From: JAFGBM01 sp964610155
GTDB taxonomy: Bacteria > Actinomycetota > Actinomycetes > Actinomycetales > Demequinaceae
Assembly: GCA_964610155.1 (NCBI GenBank)
Contig: CAZSUY010000012.1
Span: 1-56,675, forward strand
Length of the DNA stretch: 56,675 bases
Direction: 5' to 3'
Of this stretch, positions 8,263-17,712 are shown piece by piece. The position numbers were made by a program, and so were the translations under genes. Under the pieces are notes generated by a model that saw only the letters and a program-made list of their open reading frames with translations, was not told the DNA's origin and ran no database searches. Each line of letters begins with the position of its first letter. The first letter of the stretch is position 1.

Positions 8263-9270
8263 CTACGCGGTGGCTCGCGGACCCGCGGTCGACGAGCGCT
8301 CGACGAGCCACGGAACAACCAGGTCGTTGGGCGGCGCCTGTTCGCCAGCGATGCGCGCAACGAGGACCTTCACCGCGAGTCTTCCGACAGCCTCGAAGTC
8401 CTGATGAACCGTGGTCAACGGCGGCAGGCTGTGTCGGGACTCCTGCGTGTCATCGAAACTGACCACGCTGACGTGGCCGGGAACACTCTTCCCCTGATCC
8501 GCGAGGGCATGAATGAGCCCGAACGACATCTGGTCGTTTGCCGAGAACACGGCCGTCGCTCGCGGGTCGAGCTTAAAGCCCGCGGCGTACCCGGAGTCCG
8601 GGGTCCAGTCGCCTTCGATAATCGGAAACTCCTCGAGCCCCGCCGAGATGATCGTGTCGCGAAAGGCGTCACGGCGTAGTTGAGCCTCGCTATAGGCGAG
8701 CGGCCCCGAAATGTGTTGAATGCGGCGGTGCCCCAGGGCAAAAAGGTGCTCCATGGCGGCGCGGACGCCGCTGGCCTGGTCAATGGAGATCGAGGTGCGC
8801 GGCGGAAAGCCACCGGTCAGCAGGTGGACCACCGGCAAATCCCCGATTGCGGCGTCGACCGCTTTCTGAACGTTGCGATGCTCCGCGACGAGCACGAGCG
8901 CGTCGATTCCTCGACCCAAGAGAAACTCGAGCGCGCCTGCGACGTCGTCGGGCGCGGGACTGGTGCTCGTGAGTAGCGTGTGGAAGCCCGCCTCGCGCGC
9001 CGCACGCTCGACCGCGTGGAGGCTGCTCAGAGGGCCGATCTCGGGGATATCGGGTCCGATCATGCCAATGGTGTTCGAACGGCCCGTAACGAGAGTGCGT
9101 GCCGCGAGGTTCCTTCGGTAGTTCAGTTCGACCATGGCATTGAGGACGCGCTCGCGCGTCGACACACGAATGCCCGCGAAGTCGTTGAGGACGCGGGAGA
9201 CGGTCTGGGTCGAAACCCCGGCACGTTGTGCGACATCGCGAATGCTTGGGCCCCGCGCGCCTTTGGCCAT
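8263..9270 (-). CDS. LacI-family transcriptional regulator
   Basis: A 335-residue repressor. The N-terminal helix-turn-helix plus hinge helix is SIRDVAQRAGVSTQTVSRVL (residues ~9-28), followed by the LNYRRNLAARTLVTGRS hinge and a periplasmic-binding-like effector domain (TIGMIGPDIPEIG, GIDALVLVAEH, HLFALGHRRIQHISGP, AVFSANDQMSFGLIHAL, PGHVSVVSFDDTQESR, PPLTTVHQD). It lies divergent from galT and downstream-facing to the ABC operon. Similar operators before the ABC operon, before galT and before araB suggest it controls sugar uptake, the Leloir genes and arabinose catabolism. The effector is likely L-arabinose, D-galactose or a derivative; that part is inference from context. Confidence 0.93.
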   Translation of the reverse strand: MAKGARGPSIRDVAQRAGVSTQTVSRVLNDFAGIRVSTRERVLNAMVELNYRRNLAARTLVTGRSNTIGMIGPDIPEIGPLSSLHAVERAAREAGFHTLLTSTSPAPDDVAGALEFLLGRGIDALVLVAEHRNVQKAVDAAIGDLPVVHLLTGGFPPRTSISIDQASGVRAAMEHLFALGHRRIQHISGPLAYSEAQLRRDAFRDTIISAGLEEFPIIEGDWTPDSGYAAGFKLDPRATAVFSANDQMSFGLIHALADQGKSVPGHVSVVSFDDTQESRHSLPPLTTVHQDFEAVGRLAVKVLVARIAGEQAPPNDLVVPWLVERSSTAGPRATA

Positions 9271-9382
9271 TTCTCACCTCCAGACGACACCATAGCGGGG
9301 AGAGAGACCGTTTCGAAGAACGTTCGCTACTCGCGGACCGCTTGCGGGACAATGGGCTCCTCCCGCTATGGTTGGGGCCTAA

Positions 9383-9398
9383 ATGGTTACGATAACAT
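9383..9398 (+). promoter_or_regulatory. LacI-type operator between lacI and galT
   Basis: ATGGTTACGATAACAT has a central CG, matching outer arms (ATG/CAT) and a perfect right half-site relative to the site at 8181. It lies ~90 bases before galT and ~110 bases before lacI in the shared intergenic region, so it could control both, including autoregulation of lacI. Confidence 0.55.
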
Positions 9399-9486
9399 TT
9401 AGAGGTGTCGTTCGGGAGAGGTTCCCGTCGCGGCACACCGAAGAACCCGGAGCCGACCCGCTCCGCCGAACCTACAAAGGTGTGTC

Positions 9487-10662
9487 ATGACACGGACCTC
9501 GGCGCCGCAATCTAGAGGACCCGAATGGGCGCCCCCTCCGGGGTTCGCGCGCGACGACCGCATCCGACTCCTCTCCACGCGCCTCGCCGACGGCAGGGAA
9601 CTGCACTACTTCGATGACATCGGCTCCGCGCTGCCGGTGGCGCGACGCGCGGACTCGCGGGACCTCGACCCGCGACCGGCGACGGCCGAGATGCGTCGCG
9701 ATCCCCTCTCAGACGAGTGGGTCTCTGTCGCAGCCGCCCGCCAGAACCGCGTGATGCTCCCGCCCGCCCATCTGGACCCCCTGGCACCCCAGACGCCCGG
9801 CAACCCCTCGGAGATCCCCGACATCTACGACGTGAGCGTGTTTGAGAACCGCTCCCCGTCATTCGGCCCTTGCGCCGATCTGGGTCTCGGCCGCGGCATT
9901 CCGGGATCGACGACCCTTGACCAAACCCTCCCGGCTGCCGGCCAATGCGAGGTCGTGTGCTTCGGCCCATCGACCGAGGGCTCGTTCGCGGCACTTGGCC
10001 CGATCAGAGCGCGGACCGTCATCGAGGCGTGGGCGGTTCGCACGGCGGCCCTATCCGAACTTCCCGCGGTGATGCAGGTGTTCCCCTTCGAGAACCGCGG
10101 CGAGGCGATCGGCGTCACGCTCCATCACCCGCACGGGCAAATCTACGCGTACCCCTATGTCACCCCCCGCACCCAGCGGGTCCAGGCGGAGGTCGCACGC
10201 TACGGTCCGACCCTCTTCGCGGACATCCTCGACCGCGAACTCCTCTCGACCCGCGTGCTTCACGCCGGAACTCACTGGAGCGCCTTCGTCCCGTTCGCGG
10301 CGCGCTGGCCCATCGAGATCCACGTTCTTCCGCACCGCGACATCCGCGACCTCGCGCAGACCTCCTTGGCCGAGCGCGACGAACTCGCCCTGATCCTGCC
10401 GAGGCTGCTGGGTGCCGTGGACGCGCTCTACAACGGCCCGACGCCGTACATCGCGTCGTGGCACCAGGCGCCGCTCGTGGGCGGCGACAACATCCGTCTC
10501 ATGTTCAAGATCGAGAGCCCGCGGCGCGCGACCGACAAACTGAAGTACCTCGCTGGCTCAGAGGCCGCAATGGGGGCGTGGGTCGCGGACGCCTCGCCGG
10601 AGTCGGCGGCTGGGCGCCTTCGCGAGGCACTCGCGACCGTTGACCAGGAATCGGGCTTGTAA
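9487..10662 (+). CDS. galT: Galactose-1-phosphate uridylyltransferase
   Basis: A 391-residue GalT of the Leloir pathway, exchanging UMP between UDP-glucose and galactose-1-phosphate in the cytoplasm. The catalytic HPHGQ motif is at residues 214-218 with His216 as the uridylylated nucleophile. Other family segments are DPLSDEWVSVAAARQNR near residues 70-87, VMQVFPFENRGEAIGVTLHHP and the late EIHVLPHRD and SWHQAP...LMFKIESPRR. Length fits the actinobacterial enzyme. The ATG at 9487 follows AAAGGTG. Its stop overlaps the galK ATG (TAATG), so galTKE is one coupled operon. No galM mutarotase is present in the window. Confidence 0.96.
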   Translation: MTRTSAPQSRGPEWAPPPGFARDDRIRLLSTRLADGRELHYFDDIGSALPVARRADSRDLDPRPATAEMRRDPLSDEWVSVAAARQNRVMLPPAHLDPLAPQTPGNPSEIPDIYDVSVFENRSPSFGPCADLGLGRGIPGSTTLDQTLPAAGQCEVVCFGPSTEGSFAALGPIRARTVIEAWAVRTAALSELPAVMQVFPFENRGEAIGVTLHHPHGQIYAYPYVTPRTQRVQAEVARYGPTLFADILDRELLSTRVLHAGTHWSAFVPFAARWPIEIHVLPHRDIRDLAQTSLAERDELALILPRLLGAVDALYNGPTPYIASWHQAPLVGGDNIRLMFKIESPRRATDKLKYLAGSEAAMGAWVADASPESAAGRLREALATVDQESGL

Positions 10663-11834
10663 TGACGGCGTCCAAACCCCTCGGCGCGGTGGCATCAGGC
10701 GCGTTCGCGGCGACCTTTGGACATTCGCCCGACGTTCTTGCGTCGGCACCGGGGCGGGTCAACCTCATCGGCGAGCACACGGACTACAACGACGGCCTCG
10801 TGCTGCCCTTCGCGATTGAACGACGGACCTGGTGCGCGCTCGCGTCACGGAGTGATGGGATTCTGCGGGTGAAGACGACCCTGGACGATGCGGTCGCAGA
10901 GCTCGGCATTGACGACCTTGACTCGGCGAATCTCGCGGGGTGGTCGGCATACGTGTTCGGGGTGGTCTGGGCGCTCCGCGAGCACGGCGTTGACGTCGCG
11001 TCGCACGATGGCTTGGACATCGCCGTCGCGAGCAACGTCCCCCTCGGCGCGGGCCTGTCCTCTTCTGCGGCCCTGGAGTGCGCCGTTGCGGTGGCAATCG
11101 ACGGAGCGTGGGAGTTGGGCCTCGGGCGAGACGTTCTGGCTCGCGTCTGCCAACGCGCGGAGAATGGTGCCGTCGGTGCTCCGACCGGGATCATGGATCA
11201 GACCGCGTCCCTGCTCGGCCAGGCTGGCCACGGGGTGCTCCTCGACTGCCGCGACAACCACGCCGAAATCATTCCCCTCCATTTCGCTCAGAACGGCCTC
11301 GACGTCATGGTGATCGACACGAGGGTGACCCACGAGCACGTCACCGGCGGCTACGCCGAACGCCGGGCGTCCTGCGACCGCGGCGCTACCGCGCTCGGGG
11401 TTTCATCCCTGAGGGATCTGAGCGTCGCCGATCTGGGCCGCGCCCAGGCCGTGCTCGACGACGAGACCTTCCGGCGCGTCCGCCACGTCGTCACCGAAAA
11501 CGACCGCGTCCTAGCCGCCGCGAGGACACTCGCGAACGACGGCCCGCGCGCCATCGGCCCCTTGCTGCTCGCCTCCCACGCTTCGATGCAGGAGGACTTC
11601 GAGATCTCCGTGCCCGAGCTCGATTGTGCGGTTGAGGCCGCGATGGAAGGGGGCGCGATCGGCGCGCGCATGACGGGCGGCGGCTTTGGCGGATCCGCCC
11701 TCGCGCTCGTCCCCCGAGATAACTTCGAACCGGCGAAAGCCGCGATCCTCTCCGCTTTCGAGGCCTCGAGGTTCCGCGAGCCTCACATCTTCACCGTCGT
11801 CCCTTCCGACGGCGCTCGCAGGGAGACGTTGTGA
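10662..11834 (+). CDS. galK: Galactokinase
   Basis: A 390-residue GHMP-family kinase that phosphorylates alpha-D-galactose at C1 with ATP. Visible are the galactokinase signature GRVNLIGEHTDYNDG (residues 31-45), the GHMP ATP-binding loop PLGAGLSSSAALE (127-139), and the C-terminal MTGGGFGGSALAL motif. Length and motif spacing are normal. It starts one base inside the galT stop and its own stop overlaps the galE GTG start. Cytoplasmic. Confidence 0.96.
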   Translation: MTASKPLGAVASGAFAATFGHSPDVLASAPGRVNLIGEHTDYNDGLVLPFAIERRTWCALASRSDGILRVKTTLDDAVAELGIDDLDSANLAGWSAYVFGVVWALREHGVDVASHDGLDIAVASNVPLGAGLSSSAALECAVAVAIDGAWELGLGRDVLARVCQRAENGAVGAPTGIMDQTASLLGQAGHGVLLDCRDNHAEIIPLHFAQNGLDVMVIDTRVTHEHVTGGYAERRASCDRGATALGVSSLRDLSVADLGRAQAVLDDETFRRVRHVVTENDRVLAAARTLANDGPRAIGPLLLASHASMQEDFEISVPELDCAVEAAMEGGAIGARMTGGGFGGSALALVPRDNFEPAKAAILSAFEASRFREPHIFTVVPSDGARRETL

Positions 11835-12829
11835 CGCACGTCGAAAAAAGAGGCATGTCTTGGCTCGTCACCGGGGGCGCCGGATACATCGGTGCTCACG
11901 TGGTTCGGGCCCTGCTCTCCGCCGATTTCGGCGTCGCCGTTCTGGACGACCTCTCGACGGGACGCGAGGACTTTCTCCCTCGCGGGGTCCGATTCGCCCG
12001 CGCGAGCGTGCTGGACACCCCTGCGGTCGAGGCCGCCCTGCGCGAATACGACATCGACGGGGTCATCCATTGCGCGGGCTTCAAGTACGCGGGCGAGTCC
12101 GTCAGGCGGCCCCTCCACACGTGGCGCCAGAACCTTTCGAGCACCGAGTCGTTGTTGCGGGCGATGGAGTCGGCCGGGGTTGCCCGGATGGTATTCTCCG
12201 GGTCCGCGGCGGTCTACGGAACGCCCAGGGAAGAGGTGGTGACGGAGGGAACGCCCACCGCTCCCGAGTCTCCGTACGGCGAATCCAAGCTCGCGGCCGA
12301 GATCCTCATCCGTGACCAGGTCCTCGCGACCGCGGAGACGGACGCCCCTCTGGCCGGAACGAGCCTCAGGTACTTCAACGTCGTGGGCTCCTCCGACCCC
12401 GCCGTGTTCGACGTGAGCCCCTACAACGTCCTCCCACGGGTCTTCACCGGGCTCGTCGAGGGGCGCGCGCCCGTCATCAACGGCGACGACTTCGATACCC
12501 CCGACGGAACATGCGTCCGTGACTACATCGACGTCGGCGACGTTGCACTCGCGCACGCCGCGGCGGCGCGGGCGTTCGCTGAGGGGCGCGCGCTGGCGCC
12601 GGTCTACAACCTGGGCTCGGGCACGGGCACGAGCGTGCGGGAACTCATCGACGCGGTGCTCGAGGTGTCCGGGACGAGCCTCGTCCCGACCGTGGGGCCT
12701 CGCCGTCCAGGCGACCCGGCGCGCATCGTCGCGGACGGGGCCCTGGCGGCTCGCGACCTGGGCTGGGCGATGCGACACTCCGTGCGCGACATGGTCTCCT
12801 CCGCCTGGAAGGCGCATCCGAAGACGTAG
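11831..12829 (+). CDS. galE: UDP-glucose 4-epimerase
   Basis: A 332-residue short-chain dehydrogenase-type epimerase that interconverts UDP-galactose and UDP-glucose and closes the Leloir cycle. The NAD-binding GGAGYIGAH motif is at about residues 15-23, the catalytic serine lies in MVFSGSAAVYG, and the catalytic Tyr149-x3-Lys153 pair is in YGESK. Later segments LRYFNVVG, TPDGTCVRDYIDVGDVA and YNLGSGTGTSVRE are standard. The GTG start overlaps the galK stop; an in-frame ATG eight codons later would also leave an intact fold. The gene probably ends the gal operon. Confidence 0.95.
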   Translation: MTHVEKRGMSWLVTGGAGYIGAHVVRALLSADFGVAVLDDLSTGREDFLPRGVRFARASVLDTPAVEAALREYDIDGVIHCAGFKYAGESVRRPLHTWRQNLSSTESLLRAMESAGVARMVFSGSAAVYGTPREEVVTEGTPTAPESPYGESKLAAEILIRDQVLATAETDAPLAGTSLRYFNVVGSSDPAVFDVSPYNVLPRVFTGLVEGRAPVINGDDFDTPDGTCVRDYIDVGDVALAHAAAARAFAEGRALAPVYNLGSGTGTSVRELIDAVLEVSGTSLVPTVGPRRPGDPARIVADGALAARDLGWAMRHSVRDMVSSAWKAHPKT

Positions 12830-12919
12830 CCGTTGGGCCACGCCCGGGCTCGAGCGCGTCGGTGACACGCCGAGGATGCGGTGCCGCCGGGTGATCGACA
12901 CGCGTCTTGCGCAGCCACG

Positions 12920-13457
12920 ACATAGCCTTGGATCACCCACAATCGAAACGATTCGACGTGCAGGCGCCACTCGCCACCGCGAGACCAAGCCCACGCGACA
13001 GCGTCGGGAATCCACAAGAGGGGCTCTGAAGAAGCGCCGGTGTGCGAGTACTCGATTATCTGGGCTCGGCCCAGTCTCGCGAGCGTGTCGGCAACGGTGC
13101 GACGGTCGAGCAGGACGCTGTTGTCGTCTCGCTCGAAGACGACACGCTGGACGTCTTCGACGACTGCCCACTCGATGAGCCGTTGAATCGCCGCTGCACG
13201 CTGGTCACGGACGTGCCGGGAAGGCGATGGCTCGATGAGGATGTGATCGAGATCGAGCTTCTCGATGGCCGCGAACGCGCGCCTGCGATTGGCGGTGTTC
13301 TCCTTCACGAAGTGGAGGCGGCGCGTGCCAGGCGGTAATTGGTCGCGCATCTTCGCGCGGGAACGCGACACGACCGAAGAGTCGATTCGGACGGCCGCGA
13401 GACGGAACCCGCGATGTAGCGATGTAGCGACTCGTCGACGAACAGGGCACTGACCAT
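12920..13457 (-). pseudogene. Frameshifted DUF3800-like hypothetical gene
   Basis: The minus strand from the ATG at 13457 encodes MVSALFVDESLHR and then shifts frame at an 8-bp tandem duplication (CGATGTAG twice, 13412-13427). Removing one copy restores a continuous frame through GFRLAAVRIDSSVVSRSRAK, RRLHFVKEN, RVVFERDDNSVLLDRR and PLLWIPDAVAWAWSRGGEWR. This pattern, with an early VDES acid and a late D/R-rich strand, resembles a common actinobacterial family with a DUF3800-like, RNase H-type fold. The C-terminal end is also unclear: the frame runs on antisense to galE without a natural stop. Probably inactive, and the frameshift could be recent because the rest of the frame is open. Confidence 0.75.
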
Positions 13458-13635
13458 GCGCCGAGCATTCTAGGGAGACGGGCAGTGCGGGGCGCGCTGG
13501 CGACGTCTGTGGACAACTGGCATGACGCTTGCTTCCCCCTTTCGGCCGTGGGACACTGATGGAGCGCCGTGCAGTAGCGCGGCGAAGTGGGCCCGGCTGG
13601 CGTCCAGATGGACGACTTGCCGGGCTTTGCGCTTT

Positions 13636-16449
13636 CTAAGCCTCCCCGCCGGCGCCACCCGAGGTCCCGGCCCGGACGTCGTGCAGCTTGTACATCTCGA
13701 TCGCCGCGGCGACAGTCCCGGCGGGCACGGTCCCGCGCTTCTCGAGCGAGAGCAGCACGCGCGCGGCAGTCGAGGGCCCGTCGATGTGGAAGAAGCGGCG
13801 CGCGGCCGGGCGCGTGTCCGAGAAGCCGAAGCCGTCCGCGCCGAGGGTCGCGTAGTCGCCGGGGATCCACGCGCGGATCTGGTCCGGGACGAGGTGGTCG
13901 AAGTCCGTCGTCGCGACGAACGGCCCCTCCGCCCCGGCGAGCTTGCTGGTCAGGTACGGCACGCGGGCCGGAATCTCCGGGTAGAGGAACGCCTCCTCCT
14001 CGCACGCGAGGGCGTCTCGGCGCAGCTCGGTCCACGACGTCACCGACCACACGTCGGCGGAGACGCCCCAGTCGGCGGCGAGCAGTTCCTGCGCCTCGAG
14101 CGCCCACGGCACGCCGATACCGGACGCGAGGATCTGCGCCTTCGGGGACGTGACACCACCGGCCGCGGCCTCGGCTAGCGTCGTTGTCACCGCTCCGCGT
14201 TTGAGCAGGTAGATGCCCTTGAGGATGCCCTCGACGTCCACGTCAGCGGGCTCCGCCGGTTGGAGGATCGGCTCGTTGTACACGGTCAGGTAGTAGAAGA
14301 CGTTCGGGTCGCGCGGACCCACTCCGGCGGCGCCGGGCACGGCCCCAGCCTCACCCGCTCCCGCGCGCACCACACCACCGGCGGCGCCAGCCCCATACAT
14401 CCGATCCAGGCCGTCCCGCACGATGTGCCGGATCTCGTAGGCGTACGCCGGGTCGTAGTGCACCACCGCCCGGTTCGTCGACGCCAGAACCGGCGAGTGC
14501 CCGTCGGCGTGCTGCAAACCCTCGCCCGTCAGCGTCGTCCGCCCGGCCGTCGCCCCGATCGCGAACCCGCGAGTCATCTGGTCGCCCGCGGCCCAGAACT
14601 GGTCGCCCGTCCGCTGGAACCCGAACATCGAATAGAACATGTAGACGGGCACCATGGGCACCCCGTGGGTGGCATACGCCGTCCCCACCGCCTGGAACGC
14701 CGCCACCGACCCGGCCTCGTTGATGCCCATGTGCATGATCTGACCGGTCTCGGACTCCTTGTACGAGAGCAGGAGTTCCCGGTCGACCGGCAGGTACGTC
14801 TGCCCCAAGACGTTGAAGATCTTCGCGGTGGGAAAGAGCGAGTCGAGGCCGAAGGTGCGGGCCTCGTCCGGGACGATCGGAACGATCCGGTGCCCGAATT
14901 CGGGATCCTTGATGAGGTCCTTGAGGAGCCTGACGAACGCCATGGTCGTCGCGACCTTGTGCGGCCCGGAGCCTTCCGCGAGCTCGTCGTAGACGGTAGG
15001 GGCAGGGAGTTTGATCTGGACCTTGCGGTCCCGACGCTCTGGAAAGAGGCCGCCGAGGGCCCGGCGGTGGTCGAGCATGTACTTGAGCTCTGGGCTGCCC
15101 GGCCCCGGGTGGTAGTAGGGCGGACGGTACGGATCGCGCTCGAGGTCCTCGTCGGTCAGCGGGATCTCGAAGGTGTCCCGCATTACCTTGAGGTCCGCCC
15201 CGACGAGCTTCTTCATCTGGTGGGTGGCATTGCGCGACGCGAAGTTGGACCCGAGGCCGTACCCCTTGATGGTCTTGGCGAGGATGACCGTGGGCTTCCC
15301 GTTCTCAAGACGGGTGGCGAGGTCATAGGCGGCGAACAACTTACGGAGGTCGTGGCCGCCGCGTTCGAGCGCCCAGATCTGGTCGTCAGTCATGTCCTTG
15401 ACGAGTTCCTTCGCTCTGGGATCGCCCCCGAAGAACTGGTCGCGGATGAAGGCGCCTGACTCTGCCCTATACGTCTGGAAGTCCCCGTCGGGCAGGGTGT
15501 TCATGAGGTTGAGTAGGGCGCCGGAGGTGTCGTTGGCGAAGAGAACGTCCCAACCCCGGCCCCACACGACCTTGAGGACGTTCCAGCCACCGCCGCGGAA
15601 GTAGGCCTCAAGTTCCTGGATGATCTTCCCGTTGCCCCGCACCGGACCGTCGAGCTGCTGCAGGTTGCAGTTGATGACGAAGGTGAGGTTGTCCAGGCGC
15701 TGGTCGGCCGCGAGTTGGAGCATGCCCCGGCTCTCCGGCTCGTCCATCTCGCCGTCCCCGAGGAACGCCCACACGTGCTGCTCGGAGGTGTCCTTGAGGC
15801 CTCGGAGGTGCAGGTAGCGGTTCGTCCAGGCCTGGTGGATCGCCGCCGCTGGTCCGAGTCCCATGGAGACCGTGGGGAACTCCCAGAGGTCTGGCATGAG
15901 GCGTGGGTGGGGGTACGACGAGAGGCCTCGACCTGGGCCGGACTTTTCCTGGCGGAACGAGTCGAGGTCCGTCTCCGTGAGCCGGCCCTCGAGGTAGGCG
16001 CGGGCGTAGACACCGGGGGAGGCGTGCCCCTGGAAGAAGACCTGGTCGCCCCCGCCGGGGTGATCCTTGCCCCGGAAGAAGTGGTTGAGCCCAACCTCGT
16101 AGAGGCTCGCGACGGACGCGTAGGACGAGATGTGGCCGCCGATGCCGGCGCTGTCGGCCTGGGCGCGGGTCACCATAGCCGCGGCGTTCCAGCGGATCCA
16201 GCCCTGGTAGCGGCGCTCGGTCTCCTCGTCGCCGGGGTATTCCGGCTCGGCGTCGATCTGGATGGAGTTGACGTAGGGGGTGTTGAGGCTGAGGGGCACG
16301 GATAGGCGCTTGTTGGCGGCATGACCGACCAGCGAGGCCACGATGAACTCGCCGCGGGTCGGCCCGTCCGACGCGATCAGGCCGTCGAGAGACTCGAGCC
16401 ATTCTGAGGTCTCTTCTGGATCCTTGTCGGAGCCGTCGAAGGGGATCAC
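13636..16449 (-). CDS. aceE: Pyruvate dehydrogenase E1 component, homodimeric type
   Basis: A 937-residue E1 that decarboxylates pyruvate with thiamine diphosphate and acetylates the lipoyl group of E2. The ThDP motif GDGEMDEPE...NCNLQQLDGPVRGN is near residues 240-280, and GINEAGSVAAFQAVGTAYATHG and GLQHADGHSP of the pyrimidine domain follow at 560-650. Family length is usually ~890-930; the excess comes from two insertions, a Gly/Ala-rich run after DRMYGAG and AVTTTLAEAAAGGVT after LLKRG. The partial aceE remnant elsewhere in the window lacks both. The divergent neighbours DUF3052 and ahpE are the usual actinobacterial context. The lipoylation genes and an E2 gene lie at the far end of the window. 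Confidence 0.96.
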   Translation of the reverse strand: MIPFDGSDKDPEETSEWLESLDGLIASDGPTRGEFIVASLVGHAANKRLSVPLSLNTPYVNSIQIDAEPEYPGDEETERRYQGWIRWNAAAMVTRAQADSAGIGGHISSYASVASLYEVGLNHFFRGKDHPGGGDQVFFQGHASPGVYARAYLEGRLTETDLDSFRQEKSGPGRGLSSYPHPRLMPDLWEFPTVSMGLGPAAAIHQAWTNRYLHLRGLKDTSEQHVWAFLGDGEMDEPESRGMLQLAADQRLDNLTFVINCNLQQLDGPVRGNGKIIQELEAYFRGGGWNVLKVVWGRGWDVLFANDTSGALLNLMNTLPDGDFQTYRAESGAFIRDQFFGGDPRAKELVKDMTDDQIWALERGGHDLRKLFAAYDLATRLENGKPTVILAKTIKGYGLGSNFASRNATHQMKKLVGADLKVMRDTFEIPLTDEDLERDPYRPPYYHPGPGSPELKYMLDHRRALGGLFPERRDRKVQIKLPAPTVYDELAEGSGPHKVATTMAFVRLLKDLIKDPEFGHRIVPIVPDEARTFGLDSLFPTAKIFNVLGQTYLPVDRELLLSYKESETGQIMHMGINEAGSVAAFQAVGTAYATHGVPMVPVYMFYSMFGFQRTGDQFWAAGDQMTRGFAIGATAGRTTLTGEGLQHADGHSPVLASTNRAVVHYDPAYAYEIRHIVRDGLDRMYGAGAAGGVVRAGAGEAGAVPGAAGVGPRDPNVFYYLTVYNEPILQPAEPADVDVEGILKGIYLLKRGAVTTTLAEAAAGGVTSPKAQILASGIGVPWALEAQELLAADWGVSADVWSVTSWTELRRDALACEEEAFLYPEIPARVPYLTSKLAGAEGPFVATTDFDHLVPDQIRAWIPGDYATLGADGFGFSDTRPAARRFFHIDGPSTAARVLLSLEKRGTVPAGTVAAAIEMYKLHDVRAGTSGGAGGEA

Positions 16450-16689
16450 GGGTCAGTCCCTTCCTCACGACGACGGGGTGGCCGCGCCGTTCGAATCGGT
16501 GCGGCGGGTGTGCCGCTGTCCATGCCATTCTTCACATATGCAAAGGGATTGTCACGTCGGGGTATTCCTCAGGTGTGGTCCGCAGCCCCCAGACTCTCGG
16601 TATTGATTGCGGGTAGTGGCACCGGAGCCTTAGGGTGGTGACTACTTCGCAAGGATTGCGGGAAGACCTGGGAAAGGGGCAACGCCACT

Positions 16690-17115
16690 GTGGCGCAGTC
16701 GGGAGCCGACGCTGTCGAGGCAGGAATTGTCAAGCGATTTGGTTTGACCAAGGGCATGGTCGTCCAGGAGTTCTTCTTGGACGCCGATGCGGACGAGGGG
16801 TTGCGCGCGGCGATCGCGCGGGTAACGGGGCATGCCCTGGTGGGCGACGAATACGGCGACGTGACGGACGCCGCCCTCGTCTGGTACCGGAACGGGGACG
16901 ACGACCTGGCCGACGTCCTGCTCGACGTCCAGACCCTCCTGGACGATGGGGCATCCGTATGGCTTCTCACCCCGAAGGCCGGCCTGTCCAACCATGTAGA
17001 GCAACGGGACATCGAGGAGGGTGCCTCGCTGTCCGGTTTGCACGCCACATCGACTTTCGTCGCCTCACCCGCATGGAAGGTGACCCAACTGGTGGAGAAG
17101 GGCCATCAGAAGTGA
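16690..17115 (+). CDS. DUF3052 family protein
   Basis: A 141-residue conserved actinobacterial protein of unknown function. Recognisable segments are GADAVEAGIVKRFGLTKGMV, GDVTDAALVWYRNGDDDLAD, VWLLTPKAG and the C-terminal SPAWKVTQLVEKG. No catalytic motif or membrane segment is visible. The GTG start is used because the family begins at this point. It is divergent from aceE across a 240-base promoter region and overlaps the downstream peroxiredoxin gene by GTGA, indicating coupling. The aceE/DUF3052/peroxiredoxin arrangement recurs in many actinobacteria. Confidence 0.9.
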   Translation: MAQSGADAVEAGIVKRFGLTKGMVVQEFFLDADADEGLRAAIARVTGHALVGDEYGDVTDAALVWYRNGDDDLADVLLDVQTLLDDGASVWLLTPKAGLSNHVEQRDIEEGASLSGLHATSTFVASPAWKVTQLVEKGHQK

Positions 17116-17570
17116 GTCATCCCCTCGTCGGACATCTCGCTCCCGATTTCACTTTGGTGAATCAGGAGGGAGAGTCGATTACCCTGTCCGACTTACAGGG
17201 AGGGCCGGTCCTTCTTGTCTTCACCCCCTGTGTATTCTCGCCAACGTGTTCCGATGAGCTTCAGGACATTCTGAATTCGGAGAAGTTACGGAAGTTGAGG
17301 GCCGTCCGCATCCTCGTCGTCTCGTGTGACTCGAAGCATGTCCTGAAGGAATGGAGCGAACTCCACCACTACCAGGACGACCTGCTCTCGGACTTCTGGC
17401 CGCACGGGGAGGTCGCCCGGTGGTATGGGATCTTCAACCCTCATCGGGGGATCGCCATCCGCGCCTCCTTCCTCATCGCTCCCGACGGGGTGGTCCGCTG
17501 GGACGTCGTGCATGCTCCCGATGACCCCCGCGACGTCGATGACTACGTGACGGCGATCCGCGAGCTGTAG
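17112..17570 (+). CDS. AhpE-like peroxiredoxin
   Basis: From the GTG overlapping the DUF3052 stop, a 152-residue thioredoxin-fold peroxidase results. It opens VSHPLVGHLAPDFTLVNQEG and carries the active-site segment FTPCVFSPTCSDE, where the last cysteine, preceded by Ser at -3, is the expected peroxidatic residue; an arginine in the C-terminal half (IRASFLIAPDGVVRW) completes the usual site. It would reduce hydrogen peroxide or organic hydroperoxides in the cytoplasm. The extra Cys in PCVF is unusual and might act as a resolving thiol. A longer open frame from 16635 is an upstream extension and not the gene. Confidence 0.87.
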   Translation: MSHPLVGHLAPDFTLVNQEGESITLSDLQGGPVLLVFTPCVFSPTCSDELQDILNSEKLRKLRAVRILVVSCDSKHVLKEWSELHHYQDDLLSDFWPHGEVARWYGIFNPHRGIAIRASFLIAPDGVVRWDVVHAPDDPRDVDDYVTAIREL

Positions 17571-17712
17571 CCGCGGTCGGTTAGAGCCTGGCATGGCGAG
17601 TCGCGTCATTCCCAAGGATTCGGCCTGCTTCAATAGAAAGACGCGATTTCGATAGTACGACGCGATGGATGCGCGACAATACCGGTGAGGAGCGAGGACG
17701 GGTGTGGTGACG

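Noticed and set aside
13205..14107. Open frames antisense to or overlapping aceE
   Set aside because: High-GC frame shadowing; composition rich in Arg/Pro/Gly and no motif, while AceE has full conserved motifs.
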